Positions 1-7,810 of a DNA stretch of 34,743 nt are shown one piece after another. Position 1 is the stretch's first letter. Each line of letters begins with the position of its first letter. A program made the translations under genes and the position numbers. Source of the DNA: Candidatus Parcubacteria bacterium (lineage in GTDB: Bacteria > Patescibacteriota > Minisyncoccia > UBA6257 > 2-01-FULL-56-20); the NCBI GenBank assembly GCA_027324805.1, contig DAHVRZ010000008.1, positions 1 to 34,743 of the forward strand, given 5' to 3'. The notes beneath the pieces are model-generated. The model did no database searches and was not told the origin of the DNA. It saw nothing but the letters and a program-made list of their open reading frames with translations.

Positions 1-130
1 GGCGGATCTCGAACTCCTTTTACACATGGTAAATGAGCTTACTTATATATTACTCCCTAGACGGGAAAATGCAACAACTGGGGATAACTTACCCCTCTAA
101 ATGCTTATAAATAAAGGGAAAAGAGTGCTA
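1..130. other. AT-rich gene-free stretch
   Basis: No credible coding frame, tRNA or terminator was found in this stretch. It is clearly more AT-rich than the coding DNA that follows and leads straight into the promoter at 131. Any gene upstream must end before the window begins. Confidence 0.6.
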
Positions 131-160
131 TTGACAATATAGATAATATAGTGATACAAT
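131..160 (+). promoter_or_regulatory. Sigma70-type promoter of the first gene
   Basis: TTGACA at 131-136 is a perfect -35 box. TACAAT at 155-160 is a good -10 box, and the spacer is 18 nt. The start of transcription should fall near 167, so the RNA would begin about 15 nt before the hairpin at 183. This is the most consensus-like -35 element noticed in the window, suggesting strong transcription with control at translation. Confidence 0.8.
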
Positions 161-182
161 ATGTTCAGTTCGTTTGCGATTG

Positions 183-238
183 TCCTCCTAGACATTTGCC
201 CCGCAGAATTGCCGCTGGGCGGCAGATGTCTAGGAGGA
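183..238 (+). promoter_or_regulatory. 5'-UTR hairpin that sequesters the Shine-Dalgarno
   Basis: The arm at 183-200 (TCCTCCTAGACATTTGCC) pairs with 221-238 (GGCAGATGTCTAGGAGGA). The stem is 18 bp with one G-U wobble and a loop of about 20 nt. The 3' arm contains TAGGAGGA, the SD for the ATG at 245, and the 5' arm carries the matching TCCTCC. No U-run follows, so it is not a terminator. It could be a riboregulator, a thermosensor or a protein target; no known riboswitch class is recognised. Confidence 0.75.
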
Positions 239-244
239 GACATC

Positions 245-1684
245 ATGAACGCACAATCAATTGCAGACCAGACGCGCGAAAGGGCGAGAATTGCCCTCGA
301 GCAAGCCAAACTCAGCCAACAAGAAGCGGATGAACGGAAAAATCAGGAAGCGGCCCAGCGGCTGCGCTCCGACTATCCCGACATCCTCCGTGCCAAAATC
401 TCCGCCGGCCTGAACGTCGAAAAAACCGGCGACTACACACAGGACCTCGGCGCATTCCAGGGGCAGATGCGGGAGTTCGTCAACACGATCCCCGACGCTC
501 TGCTTCTTACCGCGGATTGCGACAAGCTGGCCCAAATCATCGGGTTCAGCGTCAGAATGCTGAGCGTCGTCCCGGATATTCCGGCCTTCGTTCTCGACAA
601 CAACCCGAGCGACGAGCGCCTCAAGCCGTACATCGACGCGGTGCTCAAACGGAACCTCCGCACTCGCACGTTCGCCAACCTTCTCGCAGATCCCGCGATC
701 CGCGAGCGACTGTATGCGACGTGTGAACCGGAAGCTCTGGAAGCTCGCATGAACACGCTGGCCTGGGAAATCCAGACAGCGGGCATCGCGGCAGACGACT
801 ATACCGACACCACAAGGTTCCAGGCGGAATGTCGCAATCGGTGGACGAAGATCTTTGAGGCGGTGGAAGCGGTCAACGCGACCGGCTACTGCCAGCTGAA
901 GAGCACCTACATCCTCGGACGGCGCATCGAGTGGCGGTCGGGGTGGAGCTACGACGAGACCCGTGGGTTCTATGGAGACGGCTCGATGATCGAGACATTG
1001 GATCGATCGTTTATCCTCTCCAAACTGAACGAGGGCAAGGAAGTTGCTCGCATCGCGAAGATCGTCGCCACCTTGAAGAGCTGGGCGGTTGCCATCGAGG
1101 CGTTGCCGACGGAAATCCAGTCGGCGATCGGTGAAATGGCCGGCGAATGCCCGGGGGAATGGACGGCGCTTCAGAAGCTCGTCTACAGCGCAGAGCGCTT
1201 CGGTGTCTGGTCAACCAACCAGTGCATCGATACCCATCAGCATCCGCTGTATATCGGCAAGCTCACCGAGCCACTGCTCGAAGTCCTGGATGGATACGCA
1301 ACGGCCAATCCGGCTGCGGCGGTAACCATTCTCCATTTCCTCGCCAACTGGATCGGGTCAGCGATGTTCTATAACTGCCCCGAGGAAAGCTTGGTGGACA
1401 ACGGGAAAGAACCAGAAGCATGGATTGAGGCGCTCAAACAGCCCGAGGCCCAGCTGGCATTCACCGCCGAGCAAGACCCAAAGCAGGTGCAACTCTACTT
1501 CCAACGCCTCCTGTCTGTGTGCGAACAGCACATCGACTGGCGCAAGTACGGGGACTTCAGCTTCCGTTGGTATCAGGACCGCACACCGGCAGAGGTCGCC
1601 GTCGAGTGGGTCGCCGTCTACAACGACGAACCCTACTGGCAGGCGAAGGCCGACGCGAAGAAGGCCGCCCCTGGTCTGGCATAA
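245..1684 (+). CDS. Unrecognised 479-aa cytoplasmic protein
   Basis: I do not recognise this protein. The ATG at 245 is chosen over the longer track ORF because TAGGAGGA at 231-238 sits 6 nt upstream, and the first 84 nt of the track ORF cover the promoter leader and hairpin. The product begins with a charged, probably helical stretch (about residues 1-45, rich in Glu, Gln and Arg), followed by a mixed alpha-helical body with many Trp, Tyr and Cys residues. There is no signal peptide or membrane segment. It is monocistronic: it has its own strong promoter and an intrinsic terminator at 1721. A structural or cargo-like protein made in large amounts, or a regulator of its own leader, are both possible; neither is shown. 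Confidence 0.85.
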   Translation: MNAQSIADQTRERARIALEQAKLSQQEADERKNQEAAQRLRSDYPDILRAKISAGLNVEKTGDYTQDLGAFQGQMREFVNTIPDALLLTADCDKLAQIIGFSVRMLSVVPDIPAFVLDNNPSDERLKPYIDAVLKRNLRTRTFANLLADPAIRERLYATCEPEALEARMNTLAWEIQTAGIAADDYTDTTRFQAECRNRWTKIFEAVEAVNATGYCQLKSTYILGRRIEWRSGWSYDETRGFYGDGSMIETLDRSFILSKLNEGKEVARIAKIVATLKSWAVAIEALPTEIQSAIGEMAGECPGEWTALQKLVYSAERFGVWSTNQCIDTHQHPLYIGKLTEPLLEVLDGYATANPAAAVTILHFLANWIGSAMFYNCPEESLVDNGKEPEAWIEALKQPEAQLAFTAEQDPKQVQLYFQRLLSVCEQHIDWRKYGDFSFRWYQDRTPAEVAVEWVAVYNDEPYWQAKADAKKAAPGLA

Positions 1685-1720
1685 CCGCCAGACATGCAAT
1701 TGATGTGCGTTCCCTCTCAG

Positions 1721-1755
1721 AGGCCGCAGGACAAATCAGTCCCGCGGCCTTTTTC
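1721..1755 (+). terminator. Intrinsic terminator after the first gene
   Basis: AGGCCGCAGGAC and GTCCCGCGGCCT form a 12-bp stem with one mismatch around the loop AAATCA, followed by TTTTT. It lies 37 nt after the stop codon. Confidence 0.85.
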
Positions 1756-1852
1756 ATTTCACTAAAGAAAATTTTCTCCTAACAAAGCGGTTCGGAAGTT
1801 TTCCAATTCCCGCAACAATCAAGGTTTTTGCCATATCTCCCTATGTGAGTTG

Positions 1853-1861
1853 TGATAGAAT
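1853..1861 (+). promoter_or_regulatory. Extended -10 promoter, leaderless start
   Basis: TGATAGAAT is a TGnTANNAT extended -10. Only 8 nt separate it from the ATG at 1870, so the mRNA should begin at or next to the start codon. Confidence 0.6.
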
Positions 1862-1869
1862 AAAGGGAA

Positions 1870-3234
1870 ATGATCAGCATCAATGCGCGGAGGGTGCTCT
1901 ATTCGCTGATTGGTATTGCGATAGCTTCCTTGATCGTCTTTTTCCTGGAATTATTCCTGGCTTTTTCCGGTGTCTTTAATATAACCTCAAACGGCAGTGC
2001 TTTGTGGTTCCAGCTCGTTTACCTGATTGTGGTGTATGGCATAGGCATCCTGATCGGATTGCTATGGGAAAAGTCATCCCGGGCTCGTTATATGGCTTAT
2101 GCCGCCAAGGTTGCGGGCGATCCAGTATTGCAGGAACGTGCGAAAAAAATCTATACGATAGCGCTGATCATAGCTATTATCATCGAAGCTTTCTATCTGC
2201 TTTCAAGCGCCGTAGTGCTTTTTTCGACCTTCACGAGCGGCGTCGTCATCATGCTATCTTCAGCTCAACTCGCCAGTTTGTGGATCGGAACCATTCGTTA
2301 TATTGTCTTCGGCCTTATCTTCTTGTGGTTATACAGTGAGCCTGCCCAAACGGATGTTCCATTCACGCTCAATCTGAAGAAGGGCATTCTTTCTTTCGTT
2401 ATTTTTTTCTTTGCGATGGCGGGCTTCAATATTTTCGGCCTTAGCATGTTCAGATTTTCATCCACTGCGGGTATGATGTCGGTTCAAACTTCGCAAACCG
2501 GCGCTATTGCGAGCACTACGCCGAGCGCTCTTTTTATCGATTCTCTTTCTCCTTCGTCCACCCCTGCATATTCGCAGGGAGGGAACGGATCGGCCGCAAC
2601 AATACTTGCCCAGCCACTGGAAGTTACCATCCACGGCAGCGGCTTCACGCCGACGGGCAACACGGTGAATTTCATCTATGGTCCGGTCGGCAATCTCACC
2701 TCTACAGACGGCAAGACTATCGTTTTCAGTTTCAGTAAACCGCAAAGCCAGCTTGCGCAATGCACGGGTGGCGTCATGGCGACGATATTCTGCGAGGATA
2801 TCCCGGTGGGCACCTACCCCGTTTCCGTAACCAACGCCAACGGCACGAGCAATCAGATACTGTTCAGCGTGACTTCGACCCCTGTTGATAATCAAAGCAA
2901 CAACACTCCGATTTCGGCAAAACCATCCATCGCCATCCTCTCGCCAAGCGGAGGTGAAACGTGGCAGGTGGGACAAGAGCAAACGGTCAGATGGACTTCT
3001 GTTGATGTAAAAAACGTTGCAATCTTTATCCATTTCTCAAACGGCGGTATGTGCCGTGAAGGAATCGTCCCTGCTTCGCCCGGAGAATATTCTTTCGTCC
3101 TTAGCCCGGCATGCCCCGGCATCCCGGCCACGCTCACCACCGGGCAGTACACCATAAACATTACCGATACCGATCCCGGGAGCAATAATCCCGAGGCCTG
3201 GAGCAGCCCGTTCACCATTGTTGCCGCGCAGTGA
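1870..3234 (+). CDS. Membrane protein with IPT/TIG-like and Ser-Thr-rich Ig-like domains
   Basis: This 454-aa protein is probably a membrane-anchored surface or envelope protein. The N-terminal half (about residues 8-205) holds five or six hydrophobic membrane segments. A Ser/Thr-rich linker leads to an extracellular part. One IPT/TIG-like beta-sandwich (about 250-340) carries the typical ITIHGSGFTPTGN-like pattern (here VTIHGSGFTPTGN). A C-terminal domain (about 350-454) opens with PSGGETWQVGQ and ...VRWTS, the signature of the Ser-Thr-rich/Kre9-KNH-like Ig domains common in CPR surface proteins. Paired Cys residues in the outer domains could form disulfides. The start follows an extended -10 by 8 nt and has no properly spaced SD. 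The stop codon lies inside the loop of the terminator at 3220. Ligand and role are unknown. Confidence 0.85.
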   Translation: MISINARRVLYSLIGIAIASLIVFFLELFLAFSGVFNITSNGSALWFQLVYLIVVYGIGILIGLLWEKSSRARYMAYAAKVAGDPVLQERAKKIYTIALIIAIIIEAFYLLSSAVVLFSTFTSGVVIMLSSAQLASLWIGTIRYIVFGLIFLWLYSEPAQTDVPFTLNLKKGILSFVIFFFAMAGFNIFGLSMFRFSSTAGMMSVQTSQTGAIASTTPSALFIDSLSPSSTPAYSQGGNGSAATILAQPLEVTIHGSGFTPTGNTVNFIYGPVGNLTSTDGKTIVFSFSKPQSQLAQCTGGVMATIFCEDIPVGTYPVSVTNANGTSNQILFSVTSTPVDNQSNNTPISAKPSIAILSPSGGETWQVGQEQTVRWTSVDVKNVAIFIHFSNGGMCREGIVPASPGEYSFVLSPACPGIPATLTTGQYTINITDTDPGSNNPEAWSSPFTIVAAQ

Positions 3235-3255
3235 TCGTGCGCGGCAACGATTTTT
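3220..3255 (+). terminator. Intrinsic terminator overlapping the CDS end
   Basis: GTTGCCGCGCA and TGCGCGGCAAC form a perfect 11-bp stem around a 7-nt loop, followed by GATTTTT. The 5' arm encodes the last residues of the upstream protein and the TGA stop is in the loop. It separates convergent genes. Confidence 0.8.
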
Positions 3256-3272
3256 GAGGCGTATCCCCAGCG

Positions 3273-3668
3273 TTATGCCGCCAGGAGATTTTTCACTTCT
3301 TCCACAAGCTTGGAGAGATCGTCGGTCTTTCTTACAAAGCCTCCTGCGCCGGCCTCTTTTGCGAACATATTATCGGTCTTGTCGGTTTCGCCGTCGCGAG
3401 GATCGCCGAAGTTGGTCACGAAGATGACTTTGATTGAGGCGGTCTCGGGGTCTTGTCTCAGCTTCAGGAACGCTTCGTGACCATCCATGCCCGGCATCTG
3501 TACGTCGAGAAGGATGAGGTCCGGCTTGGCCGCTTTGGCTTGGGCAATGCATTCTCCGCCGTTTGATGCGGTCACTATGTTGTAGCCGAGGGATGCGAGC
3601 TTCTCGGAAAATATTTCACGGAAGTCGGCTTCGTCGTCCGTTATGAGGATGGTTTTTGGGGTGTCCAT
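3273..3668 (-). CDS. Single-domain response regulator (CheY-like receiver)
   Basis: This 131-aa protein is a stand-alone receiver domain that would accept phosphate from a histidine kinase and signal by protein contact. The acidic pair is at Asp11-Asp12, the phospho-acceptor Asp55 is in LILLDVQMPGMDG, the switch Thr is in VIFVTNF, and the conserved Lys is in VRKTDD. There is no output domain. I start at ATG 3668 because a TGGTACAAT extended -10 on this strand ends 7 nt upstream, implying a leaderless mRNA; the longer track ORF would run through the promoter. The insertion after VTNFGDP (about residues 92-103, rich in Asp, Lys and Thr) is longer than in CheY and is typical of PleD/DivK-like receivers. 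A hybrid-free histidine kinase is encoded 2 kb away and is a possible partner. Confidence 0.9.
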   Translation of the reverse strand: MDTPKTILITDDEADFREIFSEKLASLGYNIVTASNGGECIAQAKAAKPDLILLDVQMPGMDGHEAFLKLRQDPETASIKVIFVTNFGDPRDGETDKTDNMFAKEAGAGGFVRKTDDLSKLVEEVKNLLAA

Positions 3669-3675
3669 ATTGATG

Positions 3676-3684
3676 ATTGTACCA
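3676..3684 (-). promoter_or_regulatory. Extended -10 of the response regulator gene
   Basis: On the minus strand TGGTACAAT ends 7 nt before the ATG at 3668, giving a leaderless start. The 11-mer TGTGGTACAAT is identical to the one before the ABC ATPase gene at 22473, with the same 7-nt spacing. Confidence 0.65.
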
Positions 3685-3744
3685 CACGACATGTACACTG
3701 TAGGCAGCCCTTGCAAAAACGATCCATAAAGGGACATCACAGCG

Positions 3745-3755
3745 AAGGAGAAGGG
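3745..3755 (+). promoter_or_regulatory. Shine-Dalgarno deciding the start at 3759
   Basis: AAGGAGAAGGG lies just before the ATG at 3759 and supports that start over the track start 48 nt upstream. Confidence 0.65.
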
Positions 3756-3758
3756 ACA

Positions 3759-5525
3759 ATGTTCAAAATCCGTTTGGCGGAACCGGACGACCTTCCGGCC
3801 ATTATGAAAATCGAGCGGCAAACTTTCGGGGAGGTCGGCGTTTCGGCGATGGCTTCCACTGAACTGATGTTGGAACGGATCTCGTTGCTGAATGCGGCGC
3901 CGCCGGGATGGTTTTTGGTGGCGATCAATGATCGCGGTGAGGTGGTTGGGGATGTTGTTCTTCAACCCACCGATCTCGATCCCGATCACTGCACTTCGTG
4001 GGCGAATGCCACGAACGGAGGCCGTTTGACCGGAACCTTCAAGGAGGACGGCAAGAATATTTATATCGTATCGTTCGCGGTACGGGCGGATGTTCCCGAA
4101 CTCCTTGTTTCATTGCCGCTTTTCCGTGCGTTGATTGATCGATGGAAGGAGCATGGCGGATTTCTTATGTTTTGTTCCCGTATGCCCGACTTTGGGCGCA
4201 TCCATGCGCAATCGGGGATAGGGCCGGAGGAATATATGCGGCTTCGCCGTGGCGAGGGGCCGCGGGATCCTGTATTGCGGCTCTGGTGGGCGGTAAGCGG
4301 AAAGGTGTGGCCTTACAAGCTGCTCCTGAACGGTTATCCACCCGATACGGAGTCCGGCGGACACGGGGCGCTTTTTGCGCTCGATGATCCGACGCGGGCA
4401 TTCTGTGCTGTCACCGAGTTGCCTCAAGGCGGAAGACGGAACAATGGCGCATTGCCGATCATTCAAGACAATGATATTCGTCCTGAGCTTCTTCAGGGCG
4501 GATGGCGTTCGTGGTGGGATGTCGGCGAACGACGTTTTGTCCGGGCGCTCACGCTCTATATCCCGTTCGGATGTCCCGATTGGGGCGAGACGGACGGCAA
4601 ACGCAACACAATGTGCACGTTCTGCGATCTGCCGAACAGCGTCGTCGGATATCGCGAGCAATTCTCCGGAGGCAAGTCAATTGAAGCACCGGAGCATATC
4701 GCGATGTTCCGGGCAACACTTCGAAGCGCGCTCGACGGGGCCGAACCCTTTCATACGCTCATGGTTTTCAATGCCGGTTCATTCCTTGCCATGCCTCCTG
4801 CGGTGCGGGAGGCTGTGATAAGGGATGTTGCGGCATATGAAGGGATCCGTCGGCTTGTCATCGAATCGCGAGCAGAGCTCATCACTGTCGATGCATTGCG
4901 TCCGATCGTGTCCGAACTCAACCAGCGTGGCATCGGGCTTACGATGCGCATCGGCGTCGAAACGCAGGATGAAAAGCTTCGGCGTACGGTGCTCCGCAAG
5001 GGACACACACGGAAACAGCTCCTTGCGGCTGTTGCGATCCTCAAGGAATTCGGCGTACGTGCGGGCGGCTATACACTGCTCAACCCGGCTCCCGGTCTTG
5101 ATCCGCAATGGGCGGTTGACGAATGTCTGAAGACGCTCGATTTCGTCCTTGGCTCCGGTGACGGATGCCTGGGGATGGATGAGGCGTATTTTTGCTCCAC
5201 AAACGTCGGCGGGCCCGTCATTGAAAAGGAATGGAGAGAGGGGCGATTCGTTCCTGCATCGCTTTGGATGGTGTATGCAACCCTGCGGCATGCCATCGAA
5301 CGCCATGAGGGGCGCATCCATCTTCTTCCGTTCAAGGACATGCCGGAGCTTAAGGCCGTTCCGTCGAATCATGTACTTCGGGGCATTCCTGAGAATCTTT
5401 CGGGGGCCAAGGGATGTGACCGTGCGTTTCATGCGATGTTCGATCGCTATCGCGAAACGATGGACCTCGCGGTTCTTATTCCGCCGGAATGCACCTGCAG
5501 ACCTTCGTGGATCGGGTCGCTATAA
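3759..5525 (+). CDS. GNAT acetyltransferase-radical SAM fusion, RaSEA/COG1244-like
   Basis: The 588-aa product has two parts. Residues 1 to about 160 resemble a GNAT N-acetyltransferase (RLAEPDDLPAIMKIERQTF at the start, then IYIVSFAVRADV as the core strand). Residues about 255-588 resemble the radical SAM family of archaeosine synthase partner RaSEA (COG1244). Features are Cys272, Cys286 and Cys289 in FGCPDWGETDG...MCTFCDLPN, a later VIESRAEL, RIGVETQDEKLRRTVLRKGHT, GYTLLNPAPG, and a C-terminal CTCRPSW like the CxC...W tail of that family. The cluster motif is CX13CX2C, wider than the usual CX3CX2C. The order (GNAT first) is the reverse of Elp3. The likely role is tRNA or other nucleotide modification, but the substrate is not evident. 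The ATG at 3759 has AAGGAG upstream. Confidence 0.75.
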   Translation: MFKIRLAEPDDLPAIMKIERQTFGEVGVSAMASTELMLERISLLNAAPPGWFLVAINDRGEVVGDVVLQPTDLDPDHCTSWANATNGGRLTGTFKEDGKNIYIVSFAVRADVPELLVSLPLFRALIDRWKEHGGFLMFCSRMPDFGRIHAQSGIGPEEYMRLRRGEGPRDPVLRLWWAVSGKVWPYKLLLNGYPPDTESGGHGALFALDDPTRAFCAVTELPQGGRRNNGALPIIQDNDIRPELLQGGWRSWWDVGERRFVRALTLYIPFGCPDWGETDGKRNTMCTFCDLPNSVVGYREQFSGGKSIEAPEHIAMFRATLRSALDGAEPFHTLMVFNAGSFLAMPPAVREAVIRDVAAYEGIRRLVIESRAELITVDALRPIVSELNQRGIGLTMRIGVETQDEKLRRTVLRKGHTRKQLLAAVAILKEFGVRAGGYTLLNPAPGLDPQWAVDECLKTLDFVLGSGDGCLGMDEAYFCSTNVGGPVIEKEWREGRFVPASLWMVYATLRHAIERHEGRIHLLPFKDMPELKAVPSNHVLRGIPENLSGAKGCDRAFHAMFDRYRETMDLAVLIPPECTCRPSWIGSL

Positions 5526-5540
5526 TCGAAAAAAGGAAGC

Positions 5541-5567
5541 GGGACAGCGAATGCTGTCCCTTTTTTT
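5541..5567 (+). terminator. Intrinsic terminator after the radical SAM gene
   Basis: GGGACAGC and GCTGTCCC form a perfect 8-bp stem around a GAAT loop, followed by seven T. Confidence 0.9.
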
Positions 5568-5593
5568 ATTTTCCACGAGATCCTGCTTCCGCA

Positions 5594-5602
5594 TGTTAGA
5601 AT
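5594..5602 (+). promoter_or_regulatory. Extended -10 of the histidine kinase gene
   Basis: TGTTAGAAT lies 6 nt before the ATG at 5609, immediately after the upstream terminator. The mRNA should be leaderless. Confidence 0.65.
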
Positions 5603-5608
5603 GAAAAC

Positions 5609-7810
5609 ATGCTTATCGTTGGCACTGTAGTCGCCATTATTGTTGTGAACACGCTTTTTGGCCTTGGGGTCTTTTTGCGCGATCGAAGATCTGCGGAAAA
5701 TGTGTTTTACGCGTTTTTTGCGTTTTTTGCCAATGCATGGATTGCAAGCAACTTTCTTGAGAACGAGCCAAGCTTTGTCGGTATTGGTAATCTTTCGCTT
5801 TTTCTCCGCTTGGATTTCGCATTCGCGATTGGAGGATTGCTTTTATGGCTCCTTTTTTGTCATACCTTCATTGAAAGAGGGGCTGGTACAACCGGTATGC
5901 CGCGATGGTTATTATGGACCACTACGAGCGTTGGGACGATCCTTGCGGCATTGTCTTTTACGCCGGCCATCATCCGCAATGTATCGTTTTCCGACGGCAT
6001 CATTCATTTTAGTGAAGGGCCATTTTGGATTTTATATGCGATTATGCTGCTTGTGTTCGCCATCGGGGGATTGTGGCTCTTGTTTCTTGGTCATGCCCGC
6101 GCACGTCGCGCCGGGCGATGGCTTGTCCGCGAGCAGATCGACCTCATCCTTGGGGGGTTCTTCGTCTCGGTCGGGAACGCTATCTTCATCAATCTCTTTC
6201 TTCAGACATTCATACCGATCAGCCTCGATATTTCGCGCATCGGACTCTATGGCTTTGTGATCCTTGTCGCGGCGACCGGGTATGCGATGACCCGTACCTC
6301 CCTCTTTGACCTTAGGCTCGCGATCGCGCGGACAGTTTCTTTTGTCGTCCTTATGGCGGCGCTCGCATTGGGATATGTCGCCGTATTTTTCGTCATTGAC
6401 GCCGTGTTTGCGGGGAACCGGATCACCCTTCCGATCCTTGCGCCCCTTTTTGTCGTCACGCTTGCGGTCACACTTTCGTTCCAGCCCATTGCCCGCGCGT
6501 TCCGAAAAGCGACCGATAGGGTATTTTTTCAGGAACACTATGATCCGGAAAGACTTCTTGCCGACCTTACGCTCGTGATGGCGGAAACGATCGATCTCCA
6601 TTTGCTTTCGGAGAAGGTCCTCGATGTGCTTCTCAGCGGGATGCATATCACAAAGGGAGCGTTTTTCTTTGTGCGCGATCACGGGATCACCGGCGTCGAG
6701 CAGAAGAACTTCCGCTTTTTCTCGCCCTATCCCGCCGAGATCGAGAAGCTGTTCCATGCCGAGGGTCCGCATGCCGCAGACCGCTGGGTGCTCGCGGACG
6801 AACTCGAAGAAGGATCGTTCTTGCGCGCTGTGTTTGCGCGGTATGACATCGCTTTCGCAATGCCGATCAGAGTGGAGGGGAACGAGGTTGCCGTACTCGT
6901 GCTCGGGCCGCGCGGTTCCGGCGAACGCTATTACGAACAGGAGGTGAAGGCGCTTTCGGTGTTCGCCGAGGAGGCCGGCATCGCGATTCAGAACGCGGAA
7001 TCGTACGAGGCGATCCGTATGTTCAATATTGAACTGGAACATATGGTGGACGAGCGTACGAAGGAGCTCAGGGCCACCCAAGTACGGGAGCTCGCGAAGG
7101 CGAGGGATGTGGCGCGTCTCAAGGATGAATTCGTATTCGTTGCGGCGCACGAGTTGAAGGCGCCCGTCGCGGCGATCAAAGGATTCGTCGAACTTGCAGG
7201 GGAGTCGCAGGATGCGCTTCCGGACAAGGTGCGCCACTACATGGATTCCATTTCCCGCGTGAGCAACAATCTTTCGCAGCTTATCAGCGACCTGCTGGAG
7301 ATCGCCCGTTCCGATGAGGGCGCGCTCAAAGTGGAGACGACATCCGTATCGCCCACGGCCGTCGTGGAGGCGGTAGTGAAGGAGCTCAGGCCGCTTGCCG
7401 TCCAAGGAGGCGTCGACCTTCGTATAGGCTTGCACGAAGGCGTTCCCATGATCTCGGCCGATGAGGGGAAGCTGAGCGAGGTCATCACCAATCTCGTGAG
7501 CAATGCAATAAAATACAACCGTGGGGGTGGTTTTGTGGAAATATCGTTCCGCGGAATGCCGCCGTATCTTGCAATAGACGTGCGCGACGACGGCTATGGC
7601 ATTCCCGCCGCAGACCAAAAAAAGATATTCGGGAAATTCTTCCGCTCTTCGAATGTGAGCGCTGCGGGGAGGAGCATTCCGGGAACCGGCCTCGGTCTTT
7701 TCATCACGAGGATGCTCGTAGAGCGCATGGGAGGAGCGATCACCTTCACCTCCGAGGAGGGGAAAGGGTCCACGTTCACTGTGGCGCTTCCTTTAGAGAA
7801 GGCCGCGTAA
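5609..7810 (+). CDS. Membrane histidine kinase: multi-TM, GAF, HisKA, HATPase
   Basis: This 733-aa sensor kinase starts with about nine hydrophobic segments (residues 1 to about 295), resembling the 7TM-type histidine kinase input region. A GAF-like domain follows (about 325-465), then a coiled stretch (about 470-500). The HisKA dimerisation domain has its phospho-acceptor at about His514 in AAHELKAPVAAIKGF. The ATPase domain shows the N box NLVSNAIKY (about 627-635), G1 DDGYGIP and G2 GTGLGLFI, so all catalytic motifs are intact. There is no receiver domain, so it needs a separate response regulator; the single-domain receiver at 3273 is the nearest. The signal is unknown. The last 18 nt overlap the convergent ybaB gene. 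Confidence 0.92.
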   Translation: MLIVGTVVAIIVVNTLFGLGVFLRDRRSAENVFYAFFAFFANAWIASNFLENEPSFVGIGNLSLFLRLDFAFAIGGLLLWLLFCHTFIERGAGTTGMPRWLLWTTTSVGTILAALSFTPAIIRNVSFSDGIIHFSEGPFWILYAIMLLVFAIGGLWLLFLGHARARRAGRWLVREQIDLILGGFFVSVGNAIFINLFLQTFIPISLDISRIGLYGFVILVAATGYAMTRTSLFDLRLAIARTVSFVVLMAALALGYVAVFFVIDAVFAGNRITLPILAPLFVVTLAVTLSFQPIARAFRKATDRVFFQEHYDPERLLADLTLVMAETIDLHLLSEKVLDVLLSGMHITKGAFFFVRDHGITGVEQKNFRFFSPYPAEIEKLFHAEGPHAADRWVLADELEEGSFLRAVFARYDIAFAMPIRVEGNEVAVLVLGPRGSGERYYEQEVKALSVFAEEAGIAIQNAESYEAIRMFNIELEHMVDERTKELRATQVRELAKARDVARLKDEFVFVAAHELKAPVAAIKGFVELAGESQDALPDKVRHYMDSISRVSNNLSQLISDLLEIARSDEGALKVETTSVSPTAVVEAVVKELRPLAVQGGVDLRIGLHEGVPMISADEGKLSEVITNLVSNAIKYNRGGGFVEISFRGMPPYLAIDVRDDGYGIPAADQKKIFGKFFRSSNVSAAGRSIPGTGLGLFITRMLVERMGGAITFTSEEGKGSTFTVALPLEKAA

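Noticed and set aside
1-130. Possible tRNA 3' end or gene remnant at the window start
   Set aside because: No acceptor pairing or open frame with a credible product could be found.
3669-3989. N-terminal extension of the response regulator in the ORF track
   Set aside because: It crosses the regulator's own promoter and the start of the divergent gene; the receiver fold begins at MDTPKTILITDD.
6032-7618. 528-aa minus-strand ORF across the histidine kinase gene
   Set aside because: Low-complexity, Arg/His/Asp-rich translation with no domain, lying opposite a kinase with complete motifs; a GC-driven shadow.
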